Shown here: piece after piece, positions 1 through 10,903 of the stretch
Position numbering within the stretch: the stretch's first letter is position 1
Layout: every line of letters starts with the position of its first letter
Assembly: GCA_903831935.1 (NCBI GenBank)
Contig: CAIKZP010000031.1
Coordinates: 74,401 to 138,400, forward strand
Direction of reading: 5' to 3'
Length of the DNA stretch: 64,000 bases
DNA from: an uncultured Bacteroidota bacterium
GTDB taxonomy: Bacteria > Bacteroidota > Bacteroidia > Chitinophagales > Chitinophagaceae
Position numbers and translations under genes: made by a program
The notes under the pieces: model-generated
What the model was told of the DNA's origin: nothing
What the model saw: the letters and a program-made list of their open reading frames with translations, nothing else
Database searches by the model: none

Positions 1-1619
1 CTGATAGAAAAGTTATTGAACGAAACCCCTAGTGTTCCTGTTAATCCAATAATACCACCCCATCCTGCACTCAATTCAAGTTGGTCACTTGATTTTTCTT
101 CTACCCCATAATTAATATCTACGGTACCATCATCAGGATTAGGTACAGGATCGATTTTAATTTTTTCTTGGTTGAAATAATTTAACTGCGCAATCTCTCT
201 ATTAGAACGAACCAAATCTGAACGGCTGAATTTTTCACCCGGAATGGTTCTTAATTCTCTTCTAATTACATATTCTTTGGTACGATCGTTTCCAGTAATG
301 CGCACATTTTTAATAGTGGCTTGAGGACCTTCCACTATACGAATTTCAAAATCGATTGTATCATTGTATACAGCTGTTTCTACAGGATCTGTACGGAAAA
401 ATAAATAGCCATCATCTTGGTATAAGCCACTAATGTCGCCACCTTCTGGAGATGCATTCTTGCCTAATTTTTTATTTAAGATATCCATATTGTAGATATC
501 TCCTTTGCGAATGCCTAGAATTTGTGTTAAAACAGAATCTGGGAATTTGGTATTACCTCTCCAACCAATATTACCAAAATAGTAACGGTGGCCTTCAGAA
601 ATTTTAATGTCAATATTCAAATCGCCTTTTACGGTATGGTACACAGTATCTTTTTGAATCTGCGCATCACGGAATCCTAAAGTATTATAGTAATCAAGAA
701 TATTGTCTTTGTCATCTGTGTATTTTTTTTCATCGAATTTTGCAGATGAAAGTTTAATACGCACATAAGGATCCAATACTTTTTTAGTACGGCTAAAAGT
801 TAGATATCCTTTTTCTTTTAAGTAATCATCAAAAGTGTAACGCTTGGCTTCTACAATCATTCCCTTATCGAAAGTTGGATATAGTGTAAAGCGAGACTTT
901 TCTTTGGTATCCTTTAATTGGTGTTTTAATTTTCCAGCGTCAACTGTATTTCCACCAAAATTGATATTGTTGATATGAATTTTTGTGCCTTTGTCCACTG
1001 CAAAAGTTAAAGACAATGTATTATCTAGTGTGGTATCTTTTTTCTCACTAATTTTTACTTTTGCATCGCGAAAGCCTTTTTCTGCATAATATTTTTTAAT
1101 GGCTTCAACTGCAGTGATTTTCATGTTCTCAGTAACTACCCTGTTAGGAACCAAGCCTGTTTTACTCGACAAGTCGTCGGTTTCTGATTTACGAACGTCT
1201 TTAAAATAAAATTTAGACAAACGTGGTCTTTCGGTTACTTCAATTTCAACACTAATATTTTTTCCTTCTAGTTTGGTCAGGCTTACCTGCACATTGCTAA
1301 AATAGTTTTGACCCCAAAGTTTGGTAATGGCTTTTGCAAAATTGTCGCCACCTGGAATTTTAATTTCGTCACCTACATTAATATTTGCAATGGAAATCAA
1401 CAAATTTTCATCAAAAAAACGATTGCCCACCACTTTTACACTAGCTACTTTGTAATTCTTGGAGGCTTTTTGATTAAAAATATTGAGTAAGTCTACTTCA
1501 ATTGAAGTGATAGAAGTGTCTTGTGCTTGTTTTGACATTCTTGAAACCTGAGACTGAGCAGAAAAGCCCACTAACAAAGTAATTAAAATCAGCACTAAAT
1601 ATTTGTACAATTTCTGCAT
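1..1619 (-). CDS. bamA: Outer membrane protein assembly factor BamA (POTRA repeats), partial; runs off the left edge
   Basis: Reverse-strand reading gives MQKLYKYLVLILITLLVGFSAQS... (signal peptide) followed by POTRA-like repeats; lies upstream of uppS/porG as is usual in Bacteroidota. Confidence 0.85.
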   Translation of the reverse strand, partial: MQKLYKYLVLILITLLVGFSAQSQVSRMSKQAQDTSITSIEVDLLNIFNQKASKNYKVASVKVVGNRFFDENLLISIANINVGDEIKIPGGDNFAKAITKLWGQNYFSNVQVSLTKLEGKNISVEIEVTERPRLSKFYFKDVRKSETDDLSSKTGLVPNRVVTENMKITAVEAIKKYYAEKGFRDAKVKISEKKDTTLDNTLSLTFAVDKGTKIHINNINFGGNTVDAGKLKHQLKDTKEKSRFTLYPTFDKGMIVEAKRYTFDDYLKEKGYLTFSRTKKVLDPYVRIKLSSAKFDEKKYTDDKDNILDYYNTLGFRDAQIQKDTVYHTVKGDLNIDIKISEGHRYYFGNIGWRGNTKFPDSVLTQILGIRKGDIYNMDILNKKLGKNASPEGGDISGLYQDDGYLFFRTDPVETAVYNDTIDFEIRIVEGPQATIKNVRITGNDRTKEYVIRRELRTIPGEKFSRSDLVRSNREIAQLNYFNQEKIKIDPVPNPDDGTVDINYGVEEKSSDQLELSAGWGGIIGLTGTLGVSFNNFSI

Positions 1620-1769
1620 CCGGTTCGGTATTTGGTATTCCAGTCTGAAAGTAAAGCCCATCTTGCTTTCAGCGCTTGTTCTTGGTTTTAAGTGGGGCAA
1701 ATTAAAGGGAATAATTAAAAGTGTTTGTTAAATCACCCAATTAATTATTAATCTCTTAAAAATAATGTG

Positions 1770-2534
1770 TTACAACAAAGCTGTTTCCTCCTCTATTTGT
1801 TTATCTGTTTTGCCAAATCTTCGGTTTCTTCCCTGAAAATCAAGGATCGCTTCTACTAAGTTTTCTTTTCGAAAATCTGGCCAACGGGTATTAGTAAAAT
1901 ACAATTCGGCATAGGCCAATTGGTACAATAAAAAATTACTTATTCGGTATTCACCACTAGTGCGAATCATTAATTCAGGATCGGGAAACTCGCTCGTAGC
2001 AAGGTATTGCTCTAATGTTTGTTGATTTACATTTGCAGCTTGCAGGGTCCCTTTTTCAACATCTAGCGCAATATGTTTTACTGCATTTACAAGTTCCCAA
2101 CGACTACTATAACTCAATGCTAAAATCAGGTTTAATCCTGTATTTTGGCTAGTCATTTCTAAAGCTTCGTGTAATTCTTTGTGGGCATCTTTAGGCAATA
2201 AACTCAAATCACCAATAACACGTAAACGTATATTGTTTTTATTTAATATAGGTACTTCTTTGCGAATTGTGTCTACAAAAAGCAACATTAGGCCTTCCAC
2301 TTCTTTTTGTGGACGGTCCCAATTTTCGGTGCTAAAAGCATATAAAGTAAGGTATTCAACACCCAATTCGGCACATCCTTCCACAATGATTCGAACGCTT
2401 TCTACACCATGATAATGGCCGTATAAACGGTCTTGTCCTTGCTCTTCTGCCCAACGTCCATTACCATCCATAATGATGGCTATATGCCGAGGCATTCGCG
2501 CTTTATTGATTTTACCAATGAGGTCTTCCTGCAT
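1770..2534 (-). CDS. uppS: Isoprenyl transferase (undecaprenyl diphosphate synthase)
   Basis: MPRHIAIIMDGNGRWAEEQG and SEFPDPELMIRTSGEYRISNFLLYQLAYAELYF motifs. Confidence 0.97.
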   Translation of the reverse strand: MQEDLIGKINKARMPRHIAIIMDGNGRWAEEQGQDRLYGHYHGVESVRIIVEGCAELGVEYLTLYAFSTENWDRPQKEVEGLMLLFVDTIRKEVPILNKNNIRLRVIGDLSLLPKDAHKELHEALEMTSQNTGLNLILALSYSSRWELVNAVKHIALDVEKGTLQAANVNQQTLEQYLATSEFPDPELMIRTSGEYRISNFLLYQLAYAELYFTNTRWPDFRKENLVEAILDFQGRNRRFGKTDKQIEEETALL

Positions 2535-2636
2535 AGTATTCCCTACAATTAGGCTGCAAAATTAATAAAATCAACGGGCTTGTAAAGATTTAATTCGAAG
2601 AAAAACGGGTAGAATGTTCCGAAATTGGCTTATTTC

Positions 2637-3494
2637 TTAAAATCTACGACCAACTGCAGGGCAACGGTACGATTGAATATTAAAAGACATACCCACATGC
2701 ACCGTTACAAAAGCATCTTTTTGTAAACTATTTCCACGCTGACGGTCCTTGATTCCTATAGAATTACCTAGTTCATAACTTCTATCTTGTAATAAAAAAC
2801 TTGGTGATGGCGATCCATCTGGTAAAGCAGGAAAAGCATCTGGCGCATAAGAACCACTCACATCATCTAAATAATCGGTATTGGTAAAGCGATAAGATAT
2901 TTCGCCAAATACATTCACTTTTTCACTCAAACTATATTTAACGCCCAAACCTACTGGAATACTCATGGCTATTGGATTGTAGGGCTGCTTTTCTGGATAC
3001 AAACTACTTCCTTGCCCCTCGGTTCCTAATGGACGGAGTAAATATCTTTCACCCGCCATATAAGCATAAGGGTCAAAAGAAAACACCCCAACTCCTAAAC
3101 TGATATAGGGCGTATAACTATACTCTTCAAACCCTGGAATGAATTTAAAAAAGTTAAAATCACCCGACACACTCATTTCCCAAACATTGGTATTGAAACT
3201 TAAATTGCGCAGGTTTTCGGCGGCATTATGGCTATAAGCATCGGAATAGCCCAATAAAGCGTAGTTAGCCGCTACTTTTAAGCCAATATAATTAGAGAGT
3301 TGTTTTCTAAAAAAAATCCCACCCGAAAACTTAGGTCGATTGATTTGCATGCTGGTATTCAAATCGCCAAAATAATGGCCAAGTCCTACCGAAAAACCAT
3401 ATTCAGCTTGGTGCACATACGTTTCCATGCTCTGCGCATAGGCAACCGCCGAACAAATGGAGAATAAAATGATGCTGAAAATTTTCTTAAACAT
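2637..3494 (-). CDS. porG: DUF6089 / PorG-like outer membrane beta-barrel protein (type IX secretion associated)
   Basis: Signal peptide, beta-barrel-like YGFSVGLGHYFGDLNT start, position between uppS and nadK. Confidence 0.75.
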   Translation of the reverse strand: MFKKIFSIILFSICSAVAYAQSMETYVHQAEYGFSVGLGHYFGDLNTSMQINRPKFSGGIFFRKQLSNYIGLKVAANYALLGYSDAYSHNAAENLRNLSFNTNVWEMSVSGDFNFFKFIPGFEEYSYTPYISLGVGVFSFDPYAYMAGERYLLRPLGTEGQGSSLYPEKQPYNPIAMSIPVGLGVKYSLSEKVNVFGEISYRFTNTDYLDDVSGSYAPDAFPALPDGSPSPSFLLQDRSYELGNSIGIKDRQRGNSLQKDAFVTVHVGMSFNIQSYRCPAVGRRF

Positions 3495-3549
3495 GTTATT
3501 AGGGATAAATGCTTTTGTAAAATAGCATCAAAAAAATCTAATATAAAAG

Positions 3550-4428
3550 TTAATTTCTTTTATCTAGTCCCCAAGTAAGCTTGGTTCTTAGTGTAGAAAG
3601 GAAATTATTTTCATTTAAACGCGCTAGATTAACATAAAATGCTTCTTTTCTTACCGCCAACTGAATGCTTTTGTTAACAATTTCTCGGCGGGCATCTAGT
3701 GCACAAATGAATTGGTCGGACCTGCTTTCAATTTCAAATGAAATGACATTATTATCTGGCACTACAATTGGTCGAACATTTAAATTATGTGGCGCAACCG
3801 GGGTAATTACAAAACTAGACGAATCTGGAAATACAATCGGGCCATTACAACTCATATTATATCCTGTAGAGCCAGTAGGGGTTGAAACAATTAACCCATC
3901 CGCCCAATAAGAATTTAAAAATTCACCATTTAAATAGGTATGAATTTTAACCATTGGTGAAATATCGCGCTTATGTATGGCAAACTCATTTAAGCCAAAA
4001 GGTGTATCTCCAAATAAAGGCTCGTTTGAATCTAAATGAATTAAAGTTCTTTTTTCAATATGGAACGTACGATTAATTAATGCATCAACCGCTAAGGATA
4101 ATTCATCTTTACTAATACTTGCCAAAAAGCCTAGACGTCCAAAATTGATGCCTAAAATGGGAATATTTTTTTGTTTCACTAGCGTAACCGCGTCGAGCAT
4201 GGTTCCATCTCCCCCCAAACTAATTAACATGTCTATATCGGTACTCAATTCATCGGAACAAGAAAAAGGAATTAATTTTTCAAGAATTGCCTGCGGAAAT
4301 GAAAACTGTTCTAATAACGGTTTGTAAATAAGTATGCATGAGTCGTAACGCATTAGTTCCACCAGCAATATCTGAATGGGATTTTCTTGTTCAAAATCTA
4401 GTCCACGACTATAAATAGCTAGTTTCAT
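3550..4428 (-). CDS. nadK: NAD kinase
   Basis: LISLGGDGTMLDAV, GINFGRLGFLA, STPTGSTGYNMSCNGPIV motifs. Confidence 0.97.
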   Translation of the reverse strand: MKLAIYSRGLDFEQENPIQILLVELMRYDSCILIYKPLLEQFSFPQAILEKLIPFSCSDELSTDIDMLISLGGDGTMLDAVTLVKQKNIPILGINFGRLGFLASISKDELSLAVDALINRTFHIEKRTLIHLDSNEPLFGDTPFGLNEFAIHKRDISPMVKIHTYLNGEFLNSYWADGLIVSTPTGSTGYNMSCNGPIVFPDSSSFVITPVAPHNLNVRPIVVPDNNVISFEIESRSDQFICALDARREIVNKSIQLAVRKEAFYVNLARLNENNFLSTLRTKLTWGLDKRN

Positions 4429-4455
4429 TGAATGCGTATTGGTAAAACAGTAGTA

Positions 4456-5895
4456 TTAGAAATCATTTCTACTTTGTAAATATAAGCCATGATTATTAAG
4501 TTGGTTATAGCTGTATTCAATTTTAAACACAAAATCATAGATAGAAACAATATCAATACCAAAGCCCCAGGTCTTTAATAAACGATTATTAAGAGTATTT
4601 GCAGGAACTGGATTAGCTATAGAAGCATACCCCAAATCGGTATAGGTTTTTAAATAAATTCTAAATGGAATTCGATCGTGCGTTTTGCTAGGAAAAGGAT
4701 TTTTAATTTCAAATTTTACCAATTGTTGGTGGATGCTAGATTTTAACATGGCTCCATTCATACCATCAATCACATTGTACTCCAAACCACGCATTTGAAA
4801 ATGGCCATAGCCAAACAAACGTTGGTCGCTAAAAGCATTATTACTAGGAAATTTCAATTGTGCTAATCCTTCAAAATGCAAGAATGCTTTTTTTGCAATT
4901 GGTACGGCATAGATAGCCCTTGAATGTAACATCCATAAACTGGCAGATTGTGTAAGGCCTCTTTTATAGACGTTTCCTTCAAACAAAAAACCATTGGTAG
5001 GATAAGCATTGGCATCGGCATTATAATATTTAAACCGATAATTGAAATCGATATACTTGAATTGCGTGGTGTTATTACTAAAATATGTTGGATTCATTTT
5101 AAAAACCGTATCCGCAATTGATTCGTTGTTATATGATATACGCAGCGAATGCCATTTTTTTAATCCCGGCCTATAAGAATAGGTAAAATCAATTTTTGTT
5201 TGCTTTTTTATAAAAGACTGGTCGTTCTTAAAAAACTGTTGCTTATCATTGGCTGTTGAAATATTAATTTCTTTTTGGCTTCCATGGCTTAATCCAATAT
5301 TAAAACCTTGGTTTAATTTTTTTCCAAATAAAGGAACATCATAGCGAAGTGTTACTTGTTGGGTATAACCTGAAATAAGCCAGATATCTAAATTATCGTT
5401 GTGCCCTGTAGTATTGTTTTGAATAAACTTAATGCCATAATTTACCCTTTCTAAACTCCGTTGTTGTTGTACCCACCACTGATTAAAATTTCGGTCTATT
5501 AATCTAAAATAGGGCAATGGAAATAAGTACCAGCGCTCCTTTAAATTAATTTGAATACTAACGGTACTATCTGTAGCAATGGGAATAATTTGCACGTCTA
5601 CAAACAGTGTTGTATTCATTAATTGTTCGCGCGATTGTTTGAGTTGAATGGCCAAATCTTTTTTTGGAATCAAGCCGTCTTTTATAAAAGACAATTCACG
5701 AAGTACGATTTGTTCTTTTGTTTTTTTATTGCCAGAAATACTAATATTTTCTACATATAAAAAATTAGCCTTTTTGCCTGTTTTAATAAAATCATTCCAA
5801 ACTGTTTGTCCTTGTTGTTCAATATTCAACTGTGCATTTAATTGCAGAGCTAACACAAAACAGCATAACAAAAAAGGCAATGACCTCATTAGCAA
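4456..5895 (-). CDS. POTRA domain-containing / BamA-TamA family outer membrane protein
   Basis: Signal peptide, POTRA-like N-terminus (YVENISISGNKKTKEQIVLREL), C-terminal barrel pattern. Confidence 0.75.
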   Translation of the reverse strand: MLMRSLPFLLCCFVLALQLNAQLNIEQQGQTVWNDFIKTGKKANFLYVENISISGNKKTKEQIVLRELSFIKDGLIPKKDLAIQLKQSREQLMNTTLFVDVQIIPIATDSTVSIQINLKERWYLFPLPYFRLIDRNFNQWWVQQQRSLERVNYGIKFIQNNTTGHNDNLDIWLISGYTQQVTLRYDVPLFGKKLNQGFNIGLSHGSQKEINISTANDKQQFFKNDQSFIKKQTKIDFTYSYRPGLKKWHSLRISYNNESIADTVFKMNPTYFSNNTTQFKYIDFNYRFKYYNADANAYPTNGFLFEGNVYKRGLTQSASLWMLHSRAIYAVPIAKKAFLHFEGLAQLKFPSNNAFSDQRLFGYGHFQMRGLEYNVIDGMNGAMLKSSIHQQLVKFEIKNPFPSKTHDRIPFRIYLKTYTDLGYASIANPVPANTLNNRLLKTWGFGIDIVSIYDFVFKIEYSYNQLNNHGLYLQSRNDF

Positions 5896-5929
5896 ATTTT
5901 AGTTAGAAACGGTTAAATAAAATGGAGAT

Positions 5930-6589
5930 TTATACATTTAAATAGGCAAGCAAATGCTGGTAATTGTCTTTTAATTCATTATCGTAAGACTCCTGTCCAA
6001 AATAGTAACGAACAGTATAATCATAGCGTTGAAAAGTTGCAACGATAGCAGAGATTTCTATTTTATTTAATTTAAGTGTTACAATAATTAAGCCTGTATC
6101 TGGCTCAGTCATTGTATTGCACTGGGTAATTAAGGCATCATTGGTTTCAACAAGTCTGCAAATTTCTCCAAACGAAAAATTACGTCGAGCAATTTCTAAT
6201 ACAATCAAACCGCCTTTTTCTTCAGTGCCTAAAAAACGAGAAAGTTGTTGCATTAAATCGGTAATAGCAATAATGCCTATTAGTTCTGTTTGTTCATTAA
6301 CAACAGCTAGTAATGACAATTCCTTTTCTGCCATTAATTTTAATGCTACCAAAAAATGCTCTTCGCCTTTAACACTAACAGGTATTATAAATTCTTGCGT
6401 AGTTGCGATAGTATTGGTTTCAGAAACATCCAGCAAGTCAGATTTACCAATAATGCCAACATACTTTTCTTCATTTACAACAGCTAAATGTTGAATATCA
6501 TATTCTTCCATTAACTGAAGCGCCATCGATACGCGGTCGTATAGATGAATAGTGGGGAAACTAGAATTTAGTAGTTGAGCAGCTAACAT
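5930..6589 (-). CDS. CBS domain-containing protein
   Basis: Two CBS-like repeats (DIQHLAVVNEEKYVGIIGKSDLLD; LSLLAVVNEQTELIGIIAITDLMQ). Confidence 0.88.
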   Translation of the reverse strand: MLAAQLLNSSFPTIHLYDRVSMALQLMEEYDIQHLAVVNEEKYVGIIGKSDLLDVSETNTIATTQEFIIPVSVKGEEHFLVALKLMAEKELSLLAVVNEQTELIGIIAITDLMQQLSRFLGTEEKGGLIVLEIARRNFSFGEICRLVETNDALITQCNTMTEPDTGLIIVTLKLNKIEISAIVATFQRYDYTVRYYFGQESYDNELKDNYQHLLAYLNV

Positions 6590-6637
6590 GTTTTAAGCAT
6601 TAGTTCTCAGAATAATTAATGCATTAACGTAATCTAT

Positions 6638-7408
6638 TTAAGCAATAGGTTCGTTCAGTTTATGCAAGAATTTTTCTAGAATATTATTAAATTCCTGTGG
6701 CACTTCCATCATAGGTGCATGACCACATTTATCAATAAAATGCAGTTCGCTATTAGGAATTAATTTGTTAAATTCTTGTCCTACAAAAGGAGGCGTAATA
6801 ATATCGTTATTGCCCCAAATTAATAAAGTAGGTTGTGTTATTTTATTTACTTCTTCTCCTAAATTATTGCGAATTGCACTTTTTGCAAGTGAAATAATTT
6901 TAATTACTTTAATGCGATTATTGGTAATCTCAAACACTTCATCCACTAATTCCTTAGTAGCCGTTGCTGGATCGTAAAAAGTAACTTGTGTTTTTGTTTT
7001 GATGTATTCGTAATCGCCTCTTTTAGGATAAGTATCTCCCATGCCATTTTCAAACAATCCACTGCTTCCAGTTAATATTAATGACTTGATTTTTTCGGGA
7101 TGTTTTAGCACATGAACTAGTGCAACATGACCACCTAAAGAATTACCCAATAAATGAATGCCAGTATAACCACGCAATTCAATAAATTTCTGTACATGCT
7201 TTTCTAATCCGCCTACTGTTGTATGAAAGATATCTAAATCAAACAATGGCAACAATGGAACAATTACTTTATAAGATCCTCTAAAATGTTCTACTAAATC
7301 TGCAAAATTACTCAATGCGCCAAATAGACCATGCAAAAGCAAAAGCGGTTCGCCTTCGCCCTCTTCAATAAATTTGAATTTTTCTTGTTGTTTTATTTCG
7401 TACTCCAT
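6638..7408 (-). CDS. Alpha/beta hydrolase
   Basis: LLLLHGLFGALSNF, HLLGNSLGGHVAL nucleophile elbow, C-terminal CGHAPMMEVP. Confidence 0.9.
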   Translation of the reverse strand: MEYEIKQQEKFKFIEEGEGEPLLLLHGLFGALSNFADLVEHFRGSYKVIVPLLPLFDLDIFHTTVGGLEKHVQKFIELRGYTGIHLLGNSLGGHVALVHVLKHPEKIKSLILTGSSGLFENGMGDTYPKRGDYEYIKTKTQVTFYDPATATKELVDEVFEITNNRIKVIKIISLAKSAIRNNLGEEVNKITQPTLLIWGNNDIITPPFVGQEFNKLIPNSELHFIDKCGHAPMMEVPQEFNNILEKFLHKLNEPIA

Positions 7409-7562
7409 GGTTCTTTTTCTTATGCAAACACGCCTGTTAATTCAAAATCAAAAAACGATTGGTTAAATATCAACCCAATTAATTCCCTGATTACTGCAAA
7501 ATACTGATTTTAAAGTAAAGCGGCTGATTATTGGTTGTTATCAAAAAAAGAACTGTTTGATT

Positions 7563-8090
7563 TTATTTTACTACAGATCCAAAGAATCCTGTTAACTCAT
7601 CAAACATTCCCTTAAAAATAGGTAGTAATTTAGAAAAAATATCCATTGTTTTAGGCCCAATAGGCGCTAAATAGGTATAGGTTTTAGAAGTATTTATCGC
7701 AGCAACTGTTAATAAATGCAATTTGTCTGCATAAAACAACAAAATGCTAAATACAATTGCATAAAGCGATGCGTACATTAAAATTCCTCCAAGTGTATTC
7801 AGCCATCCTAAAAAAGCCATTTCAACACTAGCTTCTATTAAAGCCGCACCTGCTCTAACCAAGGCCCAAACAACTACCAAAATCAATATAAAAGCCAAAA
7901 AAGGTAACCATCCAGCCCCAATGCTTGTATGTGATTTTAGTGCAGTAGCTACCCATGCAGACAGTTTCATTGCTGCGGCTAATCCTATAACAATACCCAC
8001 AAAAGAAAACGCTGCAACAATTAAGCCTTTGCGAAATCCTTTAATGATGGCAAGTACCATTAACACCAAAAAAACAATGTCTATCAGCAT
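7563..8090 (-). CDS. CvpA family membrane protein
   Basis: MLIDIVFLVLMVLAIIKGFRKGLIVAAFSFVGIVIGL N-terminus typical of CvpA. Confidence 0.88.
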   Translation of the reverse strand: MLIDIVFLVLMVLAIIKGFRKGLIVAAFSFVGIVIGLAAAMKLSAWVATALKSHTSIGAGWLPFLAFILILVVVWALVRAGAALIEASVEMAFLGWLNTLGGILMYASLYAIVFSILLFYADKLHLLTVAAINTSKTYTYLAPIGPKTMDIFSKLLPIFKGMFDELTGFFGSVVK

Positions 8091-8115
8091 TTTAATGTTT
8101 TCGATTTATACTATT

Positions 8116-8565
8116 CTAACCCAACAAGGTTTTCACCGTTGCAGAAATTAGTTTGCCTTCTGCCTTACCTGCTAATTGCTTGCTTGCAACTCCCATTACT
8201 TTGCCCATATCTTGAGGACCTGTTGCACCAACTGCCGCAATGATACTTGTAATTACTTCGGTTAATTCTTCTGCCGACATTTGGGCTGGTAAAAACTTTT
8301 CAATTACCGCAATTTCTTCCGACTCTTTAACTGCTAAGTCTGGGCGATTTTGTTTTTGATATATTTCCAAAGAATCCTTTCTAGACTTTACTAGTTTTTG
8401 TAACAATTTTATTTCTGTATCGGCCGAAATTTCACCATTTGCTCCAGGCTCGGTTTTGGCTTTAATGATTTCGGCTTTAATAGCACGAAGTCCACGCAAA
8501 AGCGCTTCATTCTTAGCTTTCATGGCATCTTTCATTTCAGACATTACTTGTATTTCTAAACTCAT
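8116..8565 (-). CDS. GatB/YqeY domain-containing protein
   Basis: AMKAKNEALLRGLRAIKAEI...EIAVIEKFLPAQMSAEEL...DMGKVMGVASKQLAGKAEGK. Confidence 0.93.
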   Translation of the reverse strand: MSLEIQVMSEMKDAMKAKNEALLRGLRAIKAEIIKAKTEPGANGEISADTEIKLLQKLVKSRKDSLEIYQKQNRPDLAVKESEEIAVIEKFLPAQMSAEELTEVITSIIAAVGATGPQDMGKVMGVASKQLAGKAEGKLISATVKTLLG

Positions 8566-8575
8566 AGCGTTGGTA

Positions 8576-8920
8576 TTATTTGTTTTCTTTTAATTGTATT
8601 TCTCTGAACTTGTTGTAAAAATCCTTTGCATATGCTTTCATTTCATCCACCAATACAGTTTGCTGTGTAGCACGTAAAAAAGTGTCGGCCATTCCCATAA
8701 AAGTTTGGTAATAAAAATCGGCCATTTCATCTACCATCAGGTCTTTTGTCCATAAATCAATGCGTAAAGCAGATTTATCTTTGGCATCCCAAAAAGCAAC
8801 CATCATGGCTTTGGCCGCTTGCATCATATCTGCGGTACTATCGGTGGCCGTCCAATTTATTTGTTCTGGAACTTTGTTTTCATCTAAATGAATATCTATT
8901 GAAATGGTTGATTTGTTCAT
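8576..8920 (-). CDS. gldC: Gliding motility protein GldC
   Basis: STISIDIHLDENKVPEQINWTATDS...AMMVAFWDAKDKSALRIDLWTKDLMVDEM, characteristic of GldC. Confidence 0.9.
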   Translation of the reverse strand: MNKSTISIDIHLDENKVPEQINWTATDSTADMMQAAKAMMVAFWDAKDKSALRIDLWTKDLMVDEMADFYYQTFMGMADTFLRATQQTVLVDEMKAYAKDFYNKFREIQLKENK

Positions 8921-8975
8921 ACTGTTTATTGATTAAAAAATTAGCGCTGTAAAAGTACGATTTATCTGCGCAAGA

Positions 8976-10103
8976 TTAGTTTTCTACCGTTTTCAAAATG
9001 GCTTCCCAAAATTTATTGGCGGTGTCATCCCAACTAAAACTGGCTGCCCTTAGTTTTCCGGCTTCAATCAATTTTTCTCTTGCAGACTCGTCTTTATAAA
9101 TTAAAAGTAACTGTTTTGCAATAGCATCCGGATCATCCGGACTTGCAAACAGGGCTGCTTCTCCGGCTATTTCAGGCATACTACTTGTATTGCTTGTAAT
9201 TACTGGAACTCCAGATTGCATGGCTTCTAAAATGGGCAAACCAAATCCTTCAAAGAAAGAAGGATATACAAGGGCATACGCCGATGCGGTGAGCTGCGTT
9301 AAGGTCTGTTCTGAAACATAGTTTAACATTACTACGTCTTCGCGGTATTTATAGGTTTTTAATTTCTCTACTATATCGCCATACTGCCAAGCCAAACGTC
9401 CTACCACTAGTAATTTCATATTACTGTGTTGCCATTTTTTAAATAATGAAAATGCTTTGAGTAAATTCATTAAGTTTTTTCGTGGATGGACCCCTCCTAC
9501 AAATAAAAAATACTCTCTGCCATCGGCATAACTAGCTTTGGTGGCATCTTTGCTGCCCCAATCTAGTGGGTCAAAACCTTCTCTGGCAGCGCCATGCACC
9601 ACAGACAGCTTATTTGCTTCAACAGGATAATGCAACAAAATATCTTGCTTAGAAAACTCCGACACCGTTACAATTTGCTTAGCCTTTTTCAAAAACTTGG
9701 GTGTAAATCGCTGGTAATACCAACGCTGGTGCCATGAAATGAATTTTGGATAGTGTAAAAAAGCCAAGTCATGCACCACCATTAATTGGGGCGTTTTAGT
9801 AGTTAAACTGCAAAACCCATAAGGTTGCACCCAAATAGCTGGCTGAAATTTTTTAAGTGCCATTGGTGCTTTTAAATCATACCAGTATTTAAAACTAAAT
9901 ATATGGCGTGCTGCAGGCTTTACCACAACTGGGGTTACGTTTTTGGCAAATACAAATGACTCGTTGTATGGCCTGTCAAATACAAAAATGAATTCGTGTT
10001 CTGGATGCTGGTTTACCAATCTTTTAAATACCTCTTGCACAAACCAGCCATAGCCTTCTAATGAGGTTTTTTGAAGAAATATGGCATTTACCGCTATTTG
10101 CAT
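8976..10103 (-). CDS. Glycosyltransferase family 4
   Basis: FVGGVHPRKNL, YPSFFEGFGLPILEAMQSGVPVITSN motifs. Confidence 0.92.
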   Translation of the reverse strand: MQIAVNAIFLQKTSLEGYGWFVQEVFKRLVNQHPEHEFIFVFDRPYNESFVFAKNVTPVVVKPAARHIFSFKYWYDLKAPMALKKFQPAIWVQPYGFCSLTTKTPQLMVVHDLAFLHYPKFISWHQRWYYQRFTPKFLKKAKQIVTVSEFSKQDILLHYPVEANKLSVVHGAAREGFDPLDWGSKDATKASYADGREYFLFVGGVHPRKNLMNLLKAFSLFKKWQHSNMKLLVVGRLAWQYGDIVEKLKTYKYREDVVMLNYVSEQTLTQLTASAYALVYPSFFEGFGLPILEAMQSGVPVITSNTSSMPEIAGEAALFASPDDPDAIAKQLLLIYKDESAREKLIEAGKLRAASFSWDDTANKFWEAILKTVEN

Positions 10104-10237
10104 GGAGCAAAATTAACTTGTAAATATTTAATTCAGATGTTTAGAAAGTATTTTCAGTTGAATACTACTCGTATGTTTCCCCCAGTAAAAGACATCTTTT
10201 CCACCAACACCCTTTGCCTGGTAGATAAGCTAGCTAC

Positions 10238-10903
10238 TTGTGTTACTTTTATACTATGGCGGAATTGCAACAATTAGATTTATTTGGTTTTCCAGTTGAA
10301 ACGGCTGCGCCCAAACCTAAAAAGGAAAAAGCAGAAAAGCCCGCAATCAAAGAACCGATTGCAGCAAAACCTGCTGAAGTTGTATTTGCAGATGAAACCA
10401 TTGGCATTCGTATCAAACAAACGCCAGTTCCAGAAAAACTACCTGCTGTTGAAAAACAATCGGTGGCAATAGCAACTGCTAGCAAATCTTTAGTACCTGG
10501 CAAGAGAGGTAGAAAATCGTTTAAAGAAATGGACAACGAAGTAGACCTTATTGACGTGCCAGATGAATCAATCCTTAAGCAAAAATTATATTACAGTATT
10601 AGCGAAGTGGCTAGTTGGTTTAAAGTAAACACTTCTTTACTCCGTTACTGGGAAAATGAATTTGATGTATTGCAACCTCGAAAAACAAGAAAAGGCGATC
10701 GCTTATTTAGAGTGGAGGATATAAAAAATTTACAACTGATTTATTTTCTTCTGCGCCAAAGAAAATTTTCAATTGAGGGTGCAAAAAAATACATAAAGAA
10801 TAATAAAACGCAAGCAGATATTCAATCGCAACTAATTCAATCTTTAACTAAGTTCAAATCTTTTTTATTAGAATTGAAGTCTCAATTACCAGTTGCCCAT
10901 TGA
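10238..10903 (+). CDS. MerR family transcriptional regulator; probable start ATG at 10256
   Basis: LYYSISEVASWFKVNTSLLRYWENEFDVLQPRKTRKGDRLFRVEDIKNLQLIYFLL HTH. Confidence 0.88.
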   Translation: MCYFYTMAELQQLDLFGFPVETAAPKPKKEKAEKPAIKEPIAAKPAEVVFADETIGIRIKQTPVPEKLPAVEKQSVAIATASKSLVPGKRGRKSFKEMDNEVDLIDVPDESILKQKLYYSISEVASWFKVNTSLLRYWENEFDVLQPRKTRKGDRLFRVEDIKNLQLIYFLLRQRKFSIEGAKKYIKNNKTQADIQSQLIQSLTKFKSFLLELKSQLPVAH

